DNA of 31,873 nt from CAYVQU01 sp964453155 (GTDB lineage Bacteria > Chloroflexota > Anaerolineae > Anaerolineales > UBA11858), in NCBI GenBank assembly GCA_964453155.1, contig CAYVQU010000047.1, positions 1-31,873 on the forward strand, read 5' to 3'. The position numbers were made by a program, and so were the translations under genes. Every line of letters starts with the position of its first letter. The first letter of the stretch is position 1. The notes beneath the pieces were generated by a model. That model made no database searches. It saw nothing but the letters and a program-made list of their open reading frames with translations, and was not told the DNA's origin. Shown piece after piece: positions 1 to 8,904 of this stretch.

Positions 1-89
1 AACTACCCGTTGTTAATTTGTAAAGGTGCTTTTACTCAAAATCTAACCGTACCAATAATTTCTTTTATCCCCCGCAGTTTGCCTAATGT

Positions 90-1760
90 TTATTTTTTCC
101 GGGCCACAATATCCACCAACGCTTCAACGCACCATTGATCATAAATTGCCCACTTGCGGGAGCGGAGATATTCTAAGGCTTCGGAGTACGTTTGGGCCTT
201 GCGATAGGGGCGGTCAGAGGTCAACGCGTCAAAAACATCGGCAACTGCTACGATCCGACCGATGAGAGAAATCTCTTTCCCCTGAAGCCCATATGGATAA
301 CCAGAACCATCCAGACGTTCATGGTGCTCAGCGATCGCAGGCAGCGCATCGGAGAGCATTTTGACCTGCCCCATGATATTTTTTCCAATAGCCGGATGTT
401 GTTTAACTAATTTGTATTCATCGGGTGTCAACGCCGATGGTTTTTGCAAAATTTGGTCAGGAATCCCAATTTTGCCAACATCATGAAGCAAGCTGCCAAT
501 TTGTAAATTTCGTAAATCGGTTTCAGAGAAGTCAAATTTTTTGCCAATTAACACCGAAAGATCAGATACTCGTTTGGAATGACCCTGAGTATATGGATCT
601 TTAGCATCAATGGCGGCAACCAGGGCCGTAATGACATCAATGAAAAGCTCGTTGTTATCATCATATAATTTTGAGATCAACAACATTGAACTGGCCTGGT
701 TGGCAATGATATCCAGGAATTGAGCATCCTCATCATCAAAGAAACCATCTTGTTTGTTGTGGGCCATGAGCACCCCAGTTATTTTGCCATTATCTGGGGT
801 AGCTTGCTCCTGATCATCAGGCCGTGCTTGGGAATTAAGGGGTCGAACAACGGTTGAGTTTGAAAGAAACCCGGTCCCCAAATTGTGAGAATTAAGTGTC
901 CGGGGTTGGCGGGGACCTTTTTCGGTAATAATTTCAGTTTTTATCGTCGGGGCCTGGGAATCATCAGGGTCTTCCAGTGAGTTGGTATCCCGCTTGGTCG
1001 TCACTCTCAGGGAATTGTTTTTGTCCTCGGAAGCCATTAGAATAATCGAACTCTCTTCTGCATCCAGGAGAGTGGCGACTTGTTCGGTAACCAGTTCGAG
1101 GAGTAATTTACGATCCAAATTCCCACTGGTTTTTTCCATGTATTCGATCAAGGTTTGTAATTTGCGGTTTGAGCGCTTGGCTTTTTCAAGGTTTATCGTC
1201 TTGTAAATTTCTGCTGATAATTGATCCCCCAACAAGAATAATAATTTGAAATCGGTGATCGCGTAGTCAAATATTTGGACCGCCCCAATTGGTTTACCAT
1301 CAATACTCAGGGGAAATGTAATCGCCCGCGAATGTTGAAGAGCATTTTTGGATTCTATTTTTGGAAACCAACGGTTTTCCTGGTTTAAGTCTGCGCTGAT
1401 AATTGGTTCGAATTGTTCCACTGCCGTACCAACGACCCCCACGTCATTTTTGAGCCGGGTACCCACTTGTGCTTCATCCTTGAAATTGCCCCCAATCGTT
1501 TGAATAACAAGTTCATTCGTGCCTTTATCGAGGAGATAGAGAATACCGATATCGCCCTGAATCACCTCAATCATCAATGCCAGCATCTTGGGTAATAACG
1601 ATTTCAGGCTCGGTTTCTTGATGATTTCGTTAGCCCGTTCCAATATGAGCAGAATATACTCGGGATTAATGTAAGACCCTCGATGATTAATCGATATTGA
1701 ATTGAACAACTGGTTCTCTGAATTTGGAGTGGGTTTCTGGATGTTAAGTTGTTGTAACAT
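90..1760 (-). CDS. GAF-GAF-HD-GYP domain protein (probable c-di-GMP phosphodiesterase)
   Basis: 556-residue cytosolic signalling protein with no membrane segment. Two GAF-like sensor regions (about residues 50-195 and 215-365) precede an HD-GYP domain (about 370-556). The HD-GYP signature is complete: LLHDVGKIGIPD with H426-D427, then HHERLDGSGYPYG about 60 residues later. In the known family, HD-GYP domains hydrolyse cyclic di-GMP (some act on cGAMP) using a two- or three-metal centre, and GAF domains bind small ligands or mediate dimers. The second GAF carries an acidic, Pro/Asp-rich insertion around residues 265-325, probably a disordered loop. It is transcribed away from the membrane protein at 2106; a TATAAT on the minus strand lies at 1833-1838. 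The family is certain, while the ligand and exact substrate are unknown. Confidence 0.93.
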   Translation of the reverse strand: MLQQLNIQKPTPNSENQLFNSISINHRGSYINPEYILLILERANEIIKKPSLKSLLPKMLALMIEVIQGDIGILYLLDKGTNELVIQTIGGNFKDEAQVGTRLKNDVGVVGTAVEQFEPIISADLNQENRWFPKIESKNALQHSRAITFPLSIDGKPIGAVQIFDYAITDFKLLFLLGDQLSAEIYKTINLEKAKRSNRKLQTLIEYMEKTSGNLDRKLLLELVTEQVATLLDAEESSIILMASEDKNNSLRVTTKRDTNSLEDPDDSQAPTIKTEIITEKGPRQPRTLNSHNLGTGFLSNSTVVRPLNSQARPDDQEQATPDNGKITGVLMAHNKQDGFFDDEDAQFLDIIANQASSMLLISKLYDDNNELFIDVITALVAAIDAKDPYTQGHSKRVSDLSVLIGKKFDFSETDLRNLQIGSLLHDVGKIGIPDQILQKPSALTPDEYKLVKQHPAIGKNIMGQVKMLSDALPAIAEHHERLDGSGYPYGLQGKEISLIGRIVAVADVFDALTSDRPYRKAQTYSEALEYLRSRKWAIYDQWCVEALVDIVARKK

Positions 1761-2105
1761 AAAACCTTAGTAATTCGTTTGGGTCGACCAAAAGGCCACC
1801 CCTTGACTATTTAACAGGCTATCACTAGTATCATTATAGTCTTCCCTACCGTTATAGAAATGTTAATTTGGTGCGGTTTTTATGACAAGTCTTCATAAAT
1901 GGTTAAATATGGGTCTTTAGGAATTGCCGTGGTTTAGGCCCTAAATAAGGATGTTTGAAGTGATCTGCACTCCAAATATCACCACGTTTTCTGCCTTTTA
2001 GGCCCCCTCTCAAAAAAGGAAAAAGTAATCAAAGTTGTGTTCTTCGAATTCGGTTATAATCGACCCACTCTAAAAAACATATTCTTTAAAAAAATAATAT
2101 TGCCT
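1761..2105. other. 345-nt divergent intergenic region
   Basis: No gene is seen. It holds a minus-strand -10 like TATAAT (1833-1838) that could serve the HD-GYP gene, although its -35 is poor. A plus-strand TTGACT-17-TAGTAT pair lies at 1803-1831 with no obvious near gene. A 7-bp dyad TTTATGA/TCATAAA with a 7-nt loop is at 1879-1899, and a plus-strand TATAAT at 2055-2060 sits in front of the membrane protein. The TTGACT pair could belong to a long leader or an unannotated small RNA; nothing further supports that. Confidence 0.5.
2055..2060 (+). promoter_or_regulatory. -10 element upstream of the membrane/spermidine-synthase-like gene
   Basis: A perfect TATAAT lies 45 nt before the ATG at 2106. 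The matching -35 is weak. Its position inside the region that an upstream GTG (2037) would translate is one reason for preferring the ATG at 2106 as the start. Confidence 0.45.
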
Positions 2106-3665
2106 ATGCCAACTAATCGTTACCTTTACTTCACTGTGTTTACTTCTGGCATGACGACTTTAGCCATTGAATTGGCGGCATCTCGCTTGCTAGGTTCCGT
2201 TTTTGGCACCAGTAACCTGGTTTGGGCCAGTATCATCGGCCTGATTCTGATTTATTTAACTTTGGGATATTTTATAGGCGGCCGCTGGGCAGACCGGTCA
2301 CCCCATCCCCAAACTTTCTACACGATATTGGCTTGGGGGGCGTTTACGGCCGCGGTAGTTCCTTTTGTTTCTCGCCCTGTCTTGCGCGCGGCCGCTGATG
2401 CTTTTGATGTACTCCAGGTCGGCATCCTGGCCGGATCTTTCACCGCCGTTCTCATTCTATTAATAATCCCCATCACTTTGCTGGGGACTATTTCTCCTTT
2501 TGCGATCCGTTTGGCCCTCACCGATTCTCGGCAGGCCGGCCAAATATCCGGTCGGATTTATGCGATATCGACCTTAGGTTCGTTTGTGGGGACCTTCCTG
2601 CCGGTTTTGGTTTTGATCCCCCTCATTGGTACGACCTACACTTTCCTGACGTTTGGGGGGTTCCTCCTCCTGGTAGCCCTATTCGGCTTATGGCGGAGCA
2701 CCAGTCTCAACGCGGCCCTTAAAATGTCCTGGATGGTATTGGTTTTGGCAGCCCTTGGTCTGCTCTGGGGAACTGGGGCGATCAAACATACTGAAGGGCA
2801 AATTTACGAGACCGAATCAGCGTACAACTATATCCAGGTGTTACAGGTCGGTGAGTATCGCTATCTGCGGTTGAACGAAGGCCAGGGGGTGCATTCCATT
2901 TATCATCCCGAACGCCTGGATTATTACGGCCCTTGGATGCAAGTGCTTGCGGCCCCTTACTTCAACCCCGCCCCCTTTACCCCCGATGAAGTTCACAGTC
3001 TGGCCATCGTCGGTCTGGCCGCCGGGACAATCGCACAACAGGCCACTGCTGTTTATGGGGATATCCCCATTGACGGGTATGAGATTGACCCAGAAATCAT
3101 TCGAGTTGGGCAAGATTATTTTGATATGACTTTGCCTAACCTGGACGCCCTGACCGTTGATGGTCGGATCGGATTAGAATATAGCGACCGGCAGTATTCA
3201 ATCATTAGTATCGATGCCTATCGCCCCCCCTACATCCCGTGGCATCTCACCACCCAAGAGTTTTTCCAGATTGTCTATGACCATCTGGCTGAGGATGGTG
3301 TCTTGGCAATCAACATCGGCCGGGCCCCTGAAGACCGCCGACTCATCGATGGATTGGCCACCACGATTGGTTCGATTTTTCCCTCGATCTATGTGATGGA
3401 TGTCTCTGATAGTTTCAATTCAATCTTATATGCCACCAAGCAACCCACGCAGCTCGAAGATTTCTATTACAACTACCATGCTTTGAACGAAGCCGGTGAT
3501 ACCCATCCTTTATTACTAACGGCCATGCGAGAATTCATCGGGCGTCAGCAACCGGCTCCTGAAACGACAACCGTCTTTACCGACGACCTGGCCCCTATTG
3601 AGTGGCTGACCAACACCATGGTTTTGAATTACGTCTTATTCGGGGGGATGGAAGAGCTTCAATAA
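2106..3665 (+). CDS. Fused membrane / spermidine-synthase-like protein
   Basis: 519 residues from the chosen ATG. The first ~220 residues form about seven hydrophobic segments, opening with TSGMTTLAIELAASRLLGS, as is usual for the 'fused MFS/spermidine synthase' family. The C-terminal half is a Rossmann methyltransferase-like spermidine-synthase fold: LAIVGLAAGTIAQQ replaces the usual GxGxG loop, followed by the acidic strand YEIDPEII and then ISIDAYRPPYIPWHLTT. The polyamine-binding residues of true SpeE enzymes (DSSDPxG-type loop) are not evident, so aminopropyltransferase activity is doubtful. The reading frame is open back to a GTG at 2037, but residues encoded there are not membrane-like and overlap a TATAAT, so the ATG matching family N-termini was chosen. 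A second member of the family lies at 25166. Confidence 0.82.
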   Translation: MPTNRYLYFTVFTSGMTTLAIELAASRLLGSVFGTSNLVWASIIGLILIYLTLGYFIGGRWADRSPHPQTFYTILAWGAFTAAVVPFVSRPVLRAAADAFDVLQVGILAGSFTAVLILLIIPITLLGTISPFAIRLALTDSRQAGQISGRIYAISTLGSFVGTFLPVLVLIPLIGTTYTFLTFGGFLLLVALFGLWRSTSLNAALKMSWMVLVLAALGLLWGTGAIKHTEGQIYETESAYNYIQVLQVGEYRYLRLNEGQGVHSIYHPERLDYYGPWMQVLAAPYFNPAPFTPDEVHSLAIVGLAAGTIAQQATAVYGDIPIDGYEIDPEIIRVGQDYFDMTLPNLDALTVDGRIGLEYSDRQYSIISIDAYRPPYIPWHLTTQEFFQIVYDHLAEDGVLAINIGRAPEDRRLIDGLATTIGSIFPSIYVMDVSDSFNSILYATKQPTQLEDFYYNYHALNEAGDTHPLLLTAMREFIGRQQPAPETTTVFTDDLAPIEWLTNTMVLNYVLFGGMEELQ

Positions 3666-3759
3666 TGGGTTGAGGGTTATGGGTGCCGGGTTACTAAAAT
3701 GGCCATCATACCTCCCTTTCCAATCTGCTCACCACTTAGTTCCAATTCGGAGATATTTA

Positions 3760-4419
3760 ATGAAATCAAACTCAATAAAAATTCTTTTTTGGATCGCTAC
3801 CATTCTTGTTCCCATAATTTTAGCGCTGGCGGCTGTCCGCCTGATGATGACCCCATTGTACATTCAGGTTGAGTATCGCCTGCCCGGTTTTCCCGAAGAT
3901 TCATATGGCTTTACATTTGAAGAACGGCTATATTGGGCCAATATCTCGCGCCGGTACCTGGTAAATCGGGAGGGGATTGAATATCTGGCTGATCAGCAAC
4001 TCGATGAGAATACTCCCCTTTATAACGAACGCGAATTGCGGCATATGTATGATGTCAAGGTGGTCGTGCGCGGGGTTCAAATTGTGTTGTACGGCGGATT
4101 GCTGTATACCCTGGCTTTGGGTTATTGGTCCCGCCAGGCTGAACGATGGCCTGATTTCAGGTTAGCCCTCTCCTGGGGAGGGTGGCTGACGGTGGGCTTA
4201 ATCGTCGCCATCATGGTGTATTTGGCCCTAAACTTCAATTCATTGTTTACCAATTTTCACAAAATCTTTTTTGAGGGAGACACCTGGCTCTTCCGCTATT
4301 CCGATACCCTCATTCGCCTTTTCCCCCTGCGGTTCTGGCGGGACGCCTTCATTTGGATTGGGACGATGGCATTGGGCAGTGGGGCCGCCTTGGGTTATTT
4401 CTTGGGCCGAAATAAATAA
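3760..4419 (+). CDS. DUF1461/TIGR01906 integral membrane protein (Lit-like)
   Basis: 219 residues with an N-terminal membrane anchor (residues 8-28), a long extracytoplasmic loop, then three further hydrophobic segments (about 104-124, 140-158, 198-215). Family signatures are present: ELRHMYDVK with H95, and FTNFHKIFF with H167. In characterised members of this family (lipoprotein intramolecular transacylase, Lit), two conserved histidines are needed to move an acyl chain on lipoprotein N-termini; whether this protein does that is inference. The ATG at 3760 is preceded by GGAG at 3749-3752. The reading frame extends up to 3670, but that extension lacks a ribosome-binding site and the anchor starts naturally at MKSNSIKIL. 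It follows the preceding gene by 94 nt on the same strand. Confidence 0.78.
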   Translation: MKSNSIKILFWIATILVPIILALAAVRLMMTPLYIQVEYRLPGFPEDSYGFTFEERLYWANISRRYLVNREGIEYLADQQLDENTPLYNERELRHMYDVKVVVRGVQIVLYGGLLYTLALGYWSRQAERWPDFRLALSWGGWLTVGLIVAIMVYLALNFNSLFTNFHKIFFEGDTWLFRYSDTLIRLFPLRFWRDAFIWIGTMALGSGAALGYFLGRNK

Positions 4420-4425
4420 AATATC

Positions 4426-4448
4426 GGGGCGGGTCTCAGACCCGCCCC
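4426..4448. terminator. Hairpin between convergent genes
   Basis: A perfect 10-bp GC-rich stem (GGGGCGGGTC / GACCCGCCCC) with a TCA loop lies between two convergent stop codons. On the minus strand it is followed by an AT-rich tract (ATATTTTATTTATT), which suits the Nudix gene; the plus-strand side lacks a T run. Confidence 0.8.
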
Positions 4449-4458
4449 TCATACACCA

Positions 4459-5445
4459 TTACCGAATATGCAAGGGGGCCACGCCGTCATCTTCAAACCC
4501 GCAGGAGCGATAAAAATCTAGCACACCCGGGTTGCCGCGACTGGTATCCATGAAAAGGTGAGTCGCGCCTCGACGACTTGCGCGTTGAATCGCGGCCTCA
4601 ACCAGAGCCTGTCCAATTCCCTTCCGGCGATGATCGGCACTGACGGCCACATCGTCAATCCAGGCCCGCAATCCGGTCAAAGCTGAAACATAGGAGAGCA
4701 CCAGAAAACCAGCCACGGATTGATTGTGTTCGGCAATCAATACATCCAATGCCGTACTCTCTTGAAAGCGAACATGGGCAGCATGAATCTCGGCTGCAGA
4801 TAAATCCTGGTTGGCGGGAATTAGAGTTAGTAACCGGATCACTTCTTCTTCATCTTCCGGTAGAGCCCGGCGAATGAGTACATCTGGGGCCAGCGTTGCA
4901 GTTTGCGGAGTGGAATAACTGACTTCGGCCCCATGCAGCCCGGCCCATTTTTTGACGGCGGCACGATGGGTGCGGAACGCCAGGTCATGGGGGATATTGT
5001 CAGGCGCAAATACAGCGGCTTCGACCGCATCATCTCCTGGTGTTAAAGTCCCACTAATTGGTCGCACCCGATAAAAAATAATGATTCCGCTCTGGGGCGT
5101 GGGGTCGTTGGGGAATGAATCGACATGAAACATCTCGATCAGTTCTACATCGAGTCCGGTTTCCTCTTTACACTCCCGAATTGCAGCTTCTTCGATGCTC
5201 TCGTCGGCCTCAATAAATCCAGCTGGCAGCGCCCAGCGGCCTTTGTGGGGATTGTGTCCCCGCCGGATGAGCACCACGCCCCCCTCCATCTCAATCAAAA
5301 CTCCCGCCCCTGGCACCGGATTCGAGTATTGAACATAACCACAATCTGGGCATTTTGGCCGCAGTCGCCCCCCAGCCATCCCCTCTATCATCACTTGCCC
5401 ACAACGGGCACAAAACATTTTTTCCATAGCCGCCGAGGATAGCAT
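4459..5445 (-). CDS. Zinc-ribbon / Nudix hydrolase / GNAT acetyltransferase fusion
   Basis: 328 residues with three modules. A zinc ribbon (CARCG...CPDCG, residues 12-36) is followed by a Nudix domain whose box fits GX5EX7REUXEEXGU: GFIEADE, then REC, then KEETGL (about residues 76-98). A C-terminal GNAT domain (about 188-328) contains the acetyl-CoA loop RRKGIGQALVEAA and ends with FYRSCGFEDDG. Nudix enzymes hydrolyse nucleoside diphosphates linked to another moiety; the ribbon resembles that of NudC-like proteins. The substrates of both catalytic modules are unknown. It lies 33 nt downstream of the kinase gene and is likely cotranscribed with it. The start may instead be Met7 at 5427; neither start has a convincing Shine-Dalgarno. 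Confidence 0.88.
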   Translation of the reverse strand: MLSSAAMEKMFCARCGQVMIEGMAGGRLRPKCPDCGYVQYSNPVPGAGVLIEMEGGVVLIRRGHNPHKGRWALPAGFIEADESIEEAAIRECKEETGLDVELIEMFHVDSFPNDPTPQSGIIIFYRVRPISGTLTPGDDAVEAAVFAPDNIPHDLAFRTHRAAVKKWAGLHGAEVSYSTPQTATLAPDVLIRRALPEDEEEVIRLLTLIPANQDLSAAEIHAAHVRFQESTALDVLIAEHNQSVAGFLVLSYVSALTGLRAWIDDVAVSADHRRKGIGQALVEAAIQRASRRGATHLFMDTSRGNPGVLDFYRSCGFEDDGVAPLHIR

Positions 5446-5478
5446 GGGGCCAAGAGGCTGTCAAATTGGAGAATTTTC

Positions 5479-7008
5479 TTACCGATTATTGATCATCTCG
5501 ATTTGATCGTTGGCAAAGATGCGCAAATCTTCCAAACCGGGGTCATCTTCGGTCCAGGCCATACAATCTTCGAAGCTCCAAATGGCTTCGTCAAACCTTT
5601 CCAAGCTGGTTAAGACTTCCCCGCGAAAACACCAGAGATTTGCATTTTGGGGATGTTCATTCGCGGGCACATTTCCTAAGCCGATATCTAAGGCCCATAT
5701 AGCACCTTCCAGGTCGCCGCTCTCCATTAATTCTTCCGCGAGTTGATGACAAGCGGCCACCTCACCGCAATTGGAACTGTCGCCCGAAAGCAGCGGCAGC
5801 CCCCAAATCAGGAAAGCGGCTACGGCTAAGATCCCGACGACACCCAAAATGATCCCCACAGGTTTTCGTTTGGATTGGGGCACAGCCTTTTTTTGCTTTG
5901 GTTTTGGGTGTGACTGTACGGCTGCCTGCTTTTCTTCCAGTTCTGGGGAATGCTCTGGTACTGCTGGTTCTTTAGGGGTCTCCACCTTGGTTATTTCAAC
6001 CGATTCCTGGGCGGCTGCCATCACGACCGTTTCTTTCTGCGCGATATCTTCTTCGGGGGGCATTGCAACCGTGGCTCGCGAGGCGATTGTCGGATCGATG
6101 ATTGGCTCCGATGCGGATGATTCAGCTCCTTCGATTTGCGGTTTTGGAGGTTCAGTTTCCACAATTGTTTCCTGATTCGCGACTGTGGCAATCGCGGCTT
6201 CCAAGGCAGTGATCATTTCAGCCGGAGATTGGTATCTATCCGCTGGTTCTTTCTCTAACGCCGTGAGCAAAACCGCTTCCAACGAGGCTGGAATATCATC
6301 GCGGAAAGTCCTCGGCGGCGGCAGGGGCTCATTGATATGTTTATGGATGATGCCAAACGGGGTATCCGCCGTGAAGGGTACTTGACCGGTGAGCATCTCA
6401 TAGAGAATGATGCCGAGGGCGTAAATATCACTGGCCTCAGAGACGTGTAAGCCCATCCCTTGCTCTGGTGACATATACGCGGGGGTCCCGACCAGCGCTC
6501 CGGTGACCGTAAACTGGGTGTCACTTAAAATTCGGGCGATGCCAAAATCGGTCAAAACTGCGCGCCCGGTGGTATCCAACAGAACGTTTGCCGGTTTGAT
6601 ATCACGATGTAAAACGCCCTGCTGGTGAGCATAATCCAGGGCGCTGGCCGTTTCACAAAAAATCCGGGTCAATTCCGCGAGGGGCAGGGGTCCATTCGAT
6701 TGGATTAAACGTTCTTTCAGGGTTCCCCCATTAATATACTCAATCACCATATAGTACAGATCATCGTGAACATCAAAATCATAAACTTGGACAATATTGG
6801 GATGGCTGAGAGCGGCGATCGCTTTGGCTTCTCGTTCGAACCGGGCCAAAAAATCTTCTCCTTCAGCCAAAAAACCATGCAAGACTTTTATCGCCGCATA
6901 CCGTTCTAATTTGGGATGCAGGCCCTTATAAACTTCGGCCATCCCCCCCCGGCCCAGCCGTTCAATGATTTGATACTGCCCCAGTGTTTGTCCAGATAGC
7001 GTTGCCAT
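5479..7008 (-). CDS. Membrane-anchored Ser/Thr protein kinase (PknB-like) with TPR-like C-terminus
   Basis: 509 residues. The Hanks-type kinase domain (residues 11-270) has all key motifs: glycine loop GRGGMAEVYKG (19-29), catalytic Lys41 in AAIKVL, HRDIKPANVLL with D136, DFG with D154, and a Thr-rich activation loop ending GTPAYMSPEQ. A disordered Pro/Glu linker follows, then one transmembrane helix (about 382-405) and an outside region with TPR-like helices (AEELMESGDLEGAIWALD, EVLTSLERFDEAIWSFED). It should phosphorylate Ser/Thr on cytosolic proteins and sense through its outer part. The ATG at 7008 has a strong GAGGAGG upstream; the frame reaches 7113 but that extension covers the promoter. 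It is divergent from the Hsp70-FHA gene, so FHA proteins next door are natural partners (inference). Confidence 0.95.
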   Translation of the reverse strand: MATLSGQTLGQYQIIERLGRGGMAEVYKGLHPKLERYAAIKVLHGFLAEGEDFLARFEREAKAIAALSHPNIVQVYDFDVHDDLYYMVIEYINGGTLKERLIQSNGPLPLAELTRIFCETASALDYAHQQGVLHRDIKPANVLLDTTGRAVLTDFGIARILSDTQFTVTGALVGTPAYMSPEQGMGLHVSEASDIYALGIILYEMLTGQVPFTADTPFGIIHKHINEPLPPPRTFRDDIPASLEAVLLTALEKEPADRYQSPAEMITALEAAIATVANQETIVETEPPKPQIEGAESSASEPIIDPTIASRATVAMPPEEDIAQKETVVMAAAQESVEITKVETPKEPAVPEHSPELEEKQAAVQSHPKPKQKKAVPQSKRKPVGIILGVVGILAVAAFLIWGLPLLSGDSSNCGEVAACHQLAEELMESGDLEGAIWALDIGLGNVPANEHPQNANLWCFRGEVLTSLERFDEAIWSFEDCMAWTEDDPGLEDLRIFANDQIEMINNR

Positions 7009-7038
7009 CAGTTGGCCTCCTCGTTTGTCTCTAGCGAT

Positions 7039-7044
7039 ATTATA
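7039..7044 (-). promoter_or_regulatory. -10 element of the kinase gene
   Basis: TATAAT read on the minus strand, directly preceded by TG, 30 nt before the kinase ATG at 7008. The predicted leader is about 25 nt and contains the GAGGAGG ribosome-binding site. The -35 is not well conserved. Confidence 0.55.
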
Positions 7045-7089
7045 CAGGAAATTGGTGCGTCTCACTCTAATTTCTCCCTGATCTTGTAC

Positions 7090-7095
7090 TATAAT
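7090..7095 (+). promoter_or_regulatory. Possible -10 element of the Hsp70-FHA gene
   Basis: TATAAT on the plus strand 50 nt before the ATG at 7146. No good -35 lies 16-18 nt upstream. Together with the minus-strand element at 7039-7044 it suggests a compact divergent promoter region between kinase and cluster. Confidence 0.4.
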
Positions 7096-7145
7096 ATTGT
7101 CAGGACTAACCAAAAAACGAAATATTTCTCAAGGATTGCATTGTA

Positions 7146-8750
7146 ATGACCTCCGGAAATCAAATCACCTTGTTTGCTTTTGATTGTGGAGCCACCCACT
7201 GGCGATTGTATCGGGCCGAATATCGGCGCTTGGGAAATATGGTTCAACTGCAGGGGGAACCCCAACCCGCACCCCTGACAAGTTTCTCCGATCGGGTCCT
7301 TCCCGCCGTCATCTCTATCGATCCAACGTCCAAGAGTCTCGCTCAAATGGGCGAACCGGCTCAGGCCAACCTGGAGGATGAAAACGCGCGAGATTGGGTC
7401 CGGGAATATTTTAAACCTTGTATTGGGTCGCAATTTGAAACCGACCCGCTCCCCCACCAAACTCGTTATTCGCATACCCAGGCGCTGGATTTCACCCGGC
7501 TGCTCTTAAACAGTATATTAGCCCAAATTCAGCAGGAAAAATGGCGTTCAAACGCGTTTGATGATCGGCTTCGGTTTGCTTTTGCTTATCCCGTGCATTG
7601 GAAATATGCCCATGGCGGCAAAATTTTGACCGATTTTGAGACCGTGGTCAAAGATTGTTTCCCGCCAAACATCAGAGGAAATATTCGTTTTGTCCCGGAG
7701 CCTGAGGGGGCTATTTTAAGCATCCAGCGGCAAGGACTTTTGGAGAGTGCAGCCGCCGGGGTGACCCTGATTGTGGATGTCGGCGGCAGCACGGCGGATA
7801 TCGTTGCTGGGAAAGTAAACTCCAACACCGGTGAACTGCTTTATTTGGGGCATTATGGCCAACCGTTTGGGGGCGGATTATACGATGCCGCCATAGCGGA
7901 CCACTTAGCTGCTGAACTTGATATCCCGCCTGCGACCCTTTCGGTCGATCCGGGAGCTGTGGCGACTTTACGAGTTTATGGTCAACGCCTTAAGGAGGCG
8001 CTCAGCCGCCAATTGGTGACCCACCCATCCAATGGCCAATCGGCTCAACGCATGATCACCCTCGTGCTCAAAGATGGCCAAATTTTCCGCCGGTTGGTAC
8101 AGCTGGATCAGGCTGGATTTAATCACGCCGCCGGTCATCTTGACCAAAAATTCCAACAACTGATGGATCAGGCCCTCCAAACCATGGGGCTCACTGCTGC
8201 CGAAATTGGTCAGGTAGCCTTAGTTGGCGGCGGCGTCCAGCTGTTTAGTATAGTTCGGCAGCTTCGCACCCGGTTTGGCGCTGATAGAGTTATTTTGGCT
8301 GACAACCCGGATGAAATTGTGGTACGGGGAGTCGCGCTGGAATATGGGGCCGCGCTGGATACTTTTGAACCAGGGGTAAGCTTGATATTGCCCCCCTCCC
8401 CAAAAGCCCCTCAACCCCAAGCACCGCCAAAAACCCCCGCTTCATCATGGGTACTGGTTACCCCGGAGAGCGATCGTCACCCCCTCAAGTCCGGCCTGAC
8501 CAAAGTGGGGCGCGGCCGCGATTGTCAACTGTGGCTCGATAGTGAAAAAGTATCCCGTAACCATGCCCAAATACAGGTCACAGCTGACCAGATCACGCTG
8601 ATGGACTTGGGCAGTACCAACGGTTCCTTTGTGAATGAAAAACGTCTCAAACCGCGCACGCCTCAACCGCTCACGCCGGATGATGAATTGCGTTTTGGCG
8701 ACCGGAAATTTCTATTAGCCGCAAATGGACGCGGATTAACACAGATATGA
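7146..8750 (+). CDS. Hsp70/actin-like ATPase with C-terminal FHA domain
   Basis: 534 residues. The N-terminal two thirds have an actin/Hsp70-type ATPase fold: phosphate 1 loop FAFDCGATHWRL (10-21), LIVDVGGSTADIVAG (about 207-221) as the phosphate 2 loop, then GQPFGGGLYDAAIA and the adenosine motif VALVGGGVQLF (about 357-367) followed by VVRGVALEYGAAL. It lacks the usual Hsp70 substrate-binding domain. After a Pro-rich linker (about 417-432), a complete FHA domain follows (about 440-528) with VGRGRDCQLWL, SRNHAQI and DLGSTNGSFVNEKRL, the residues that contact phosphothreonine. It has no signal or membrane segment. Its divergent neighbour is a Ser/Thr kinase, so it may read the product of that kinase. 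AAGGA lies upstream of the ATG. Confidence 0.88.
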   Translation: MTSGNQITLFAFDCGATHWRLYRAEYRRLGNMVQLQGEPQPAPLTSFSDRVLPAVISIDPTSKSLAQMGEPAQANLEDENARDWVREYFKPCIGSQFETDPLPHQTRYSHTQALDFTRLLLNSILAQIQQEKWRSNAFDDRLRFAFAYPVHWKYAHGGKILTDFETVVKDCFPPNIRGNIRFVPEPEGAILSIQRQGLLESAAAGVTLIVDVGGSTADIVAGKVNSNTGELLYLGHYGQPFGGGLYDAAIADHLAAELDIPPATLSVDPGAVATLRVYGQRLKEALSRQLVTHPSNGQSAQRMITLVLKDGQIFRRLVQLDQAGFNHAAGHLDQKFQQLMDQALQTMGLTAAEIGQVALVGGGVQLFSIVRQLRTRFGADRVILADNPDEIVVRGVALEYGAALDTFEPGVSLILPPSPKAPQPQAPPKTPASSWVLVTPESDRHPLKSGLTKVGRGRDCQLWLDSEKVSRNHAQIQVTADQITLMDLGSTNGSFVNEKRLKPRTPQPLTPDDELRFGDRKFLLAANGRGLTQI

Positions 8751-8904
8751 GCAATTGATATTATGCAAGTAGCATCCTCAGTGGGTCCGAAGGCCCGTAT
8801 CGAAGGGTGCGGGGCACAGAAAATCTACCCTTTGATTGTCGCTTTTGCTGATCAGAAAGAAAATTGCGTTCAGCGGTGATTGTTTACGGTTCACTTAAAA
8901 TATT

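Noticed and set aside
1803..1831. TTGACT-17-TAGTAT promoter for a small RNA in the 1.8-2.0 kb gap
   Set aside because: There is no terminator-like hairpin with a T run and no conserved element visible downstream; mentioned only as part of the intergenic entry.
2037..2105. Upstream GTG start for the membrane/spermidine-synthase-like protein
   Set aside because: It would place a TATAAT inside the coding sequence and adds a non-membrane, non-family N-terminus; the ATG at 2106 fits better.
3670..3759. Longer N-terminus for the DUF1461 protein
   Set aside because: No ribosome-binding site, and the natural anchor begins after ATG 3760, which has GGAG upstream.
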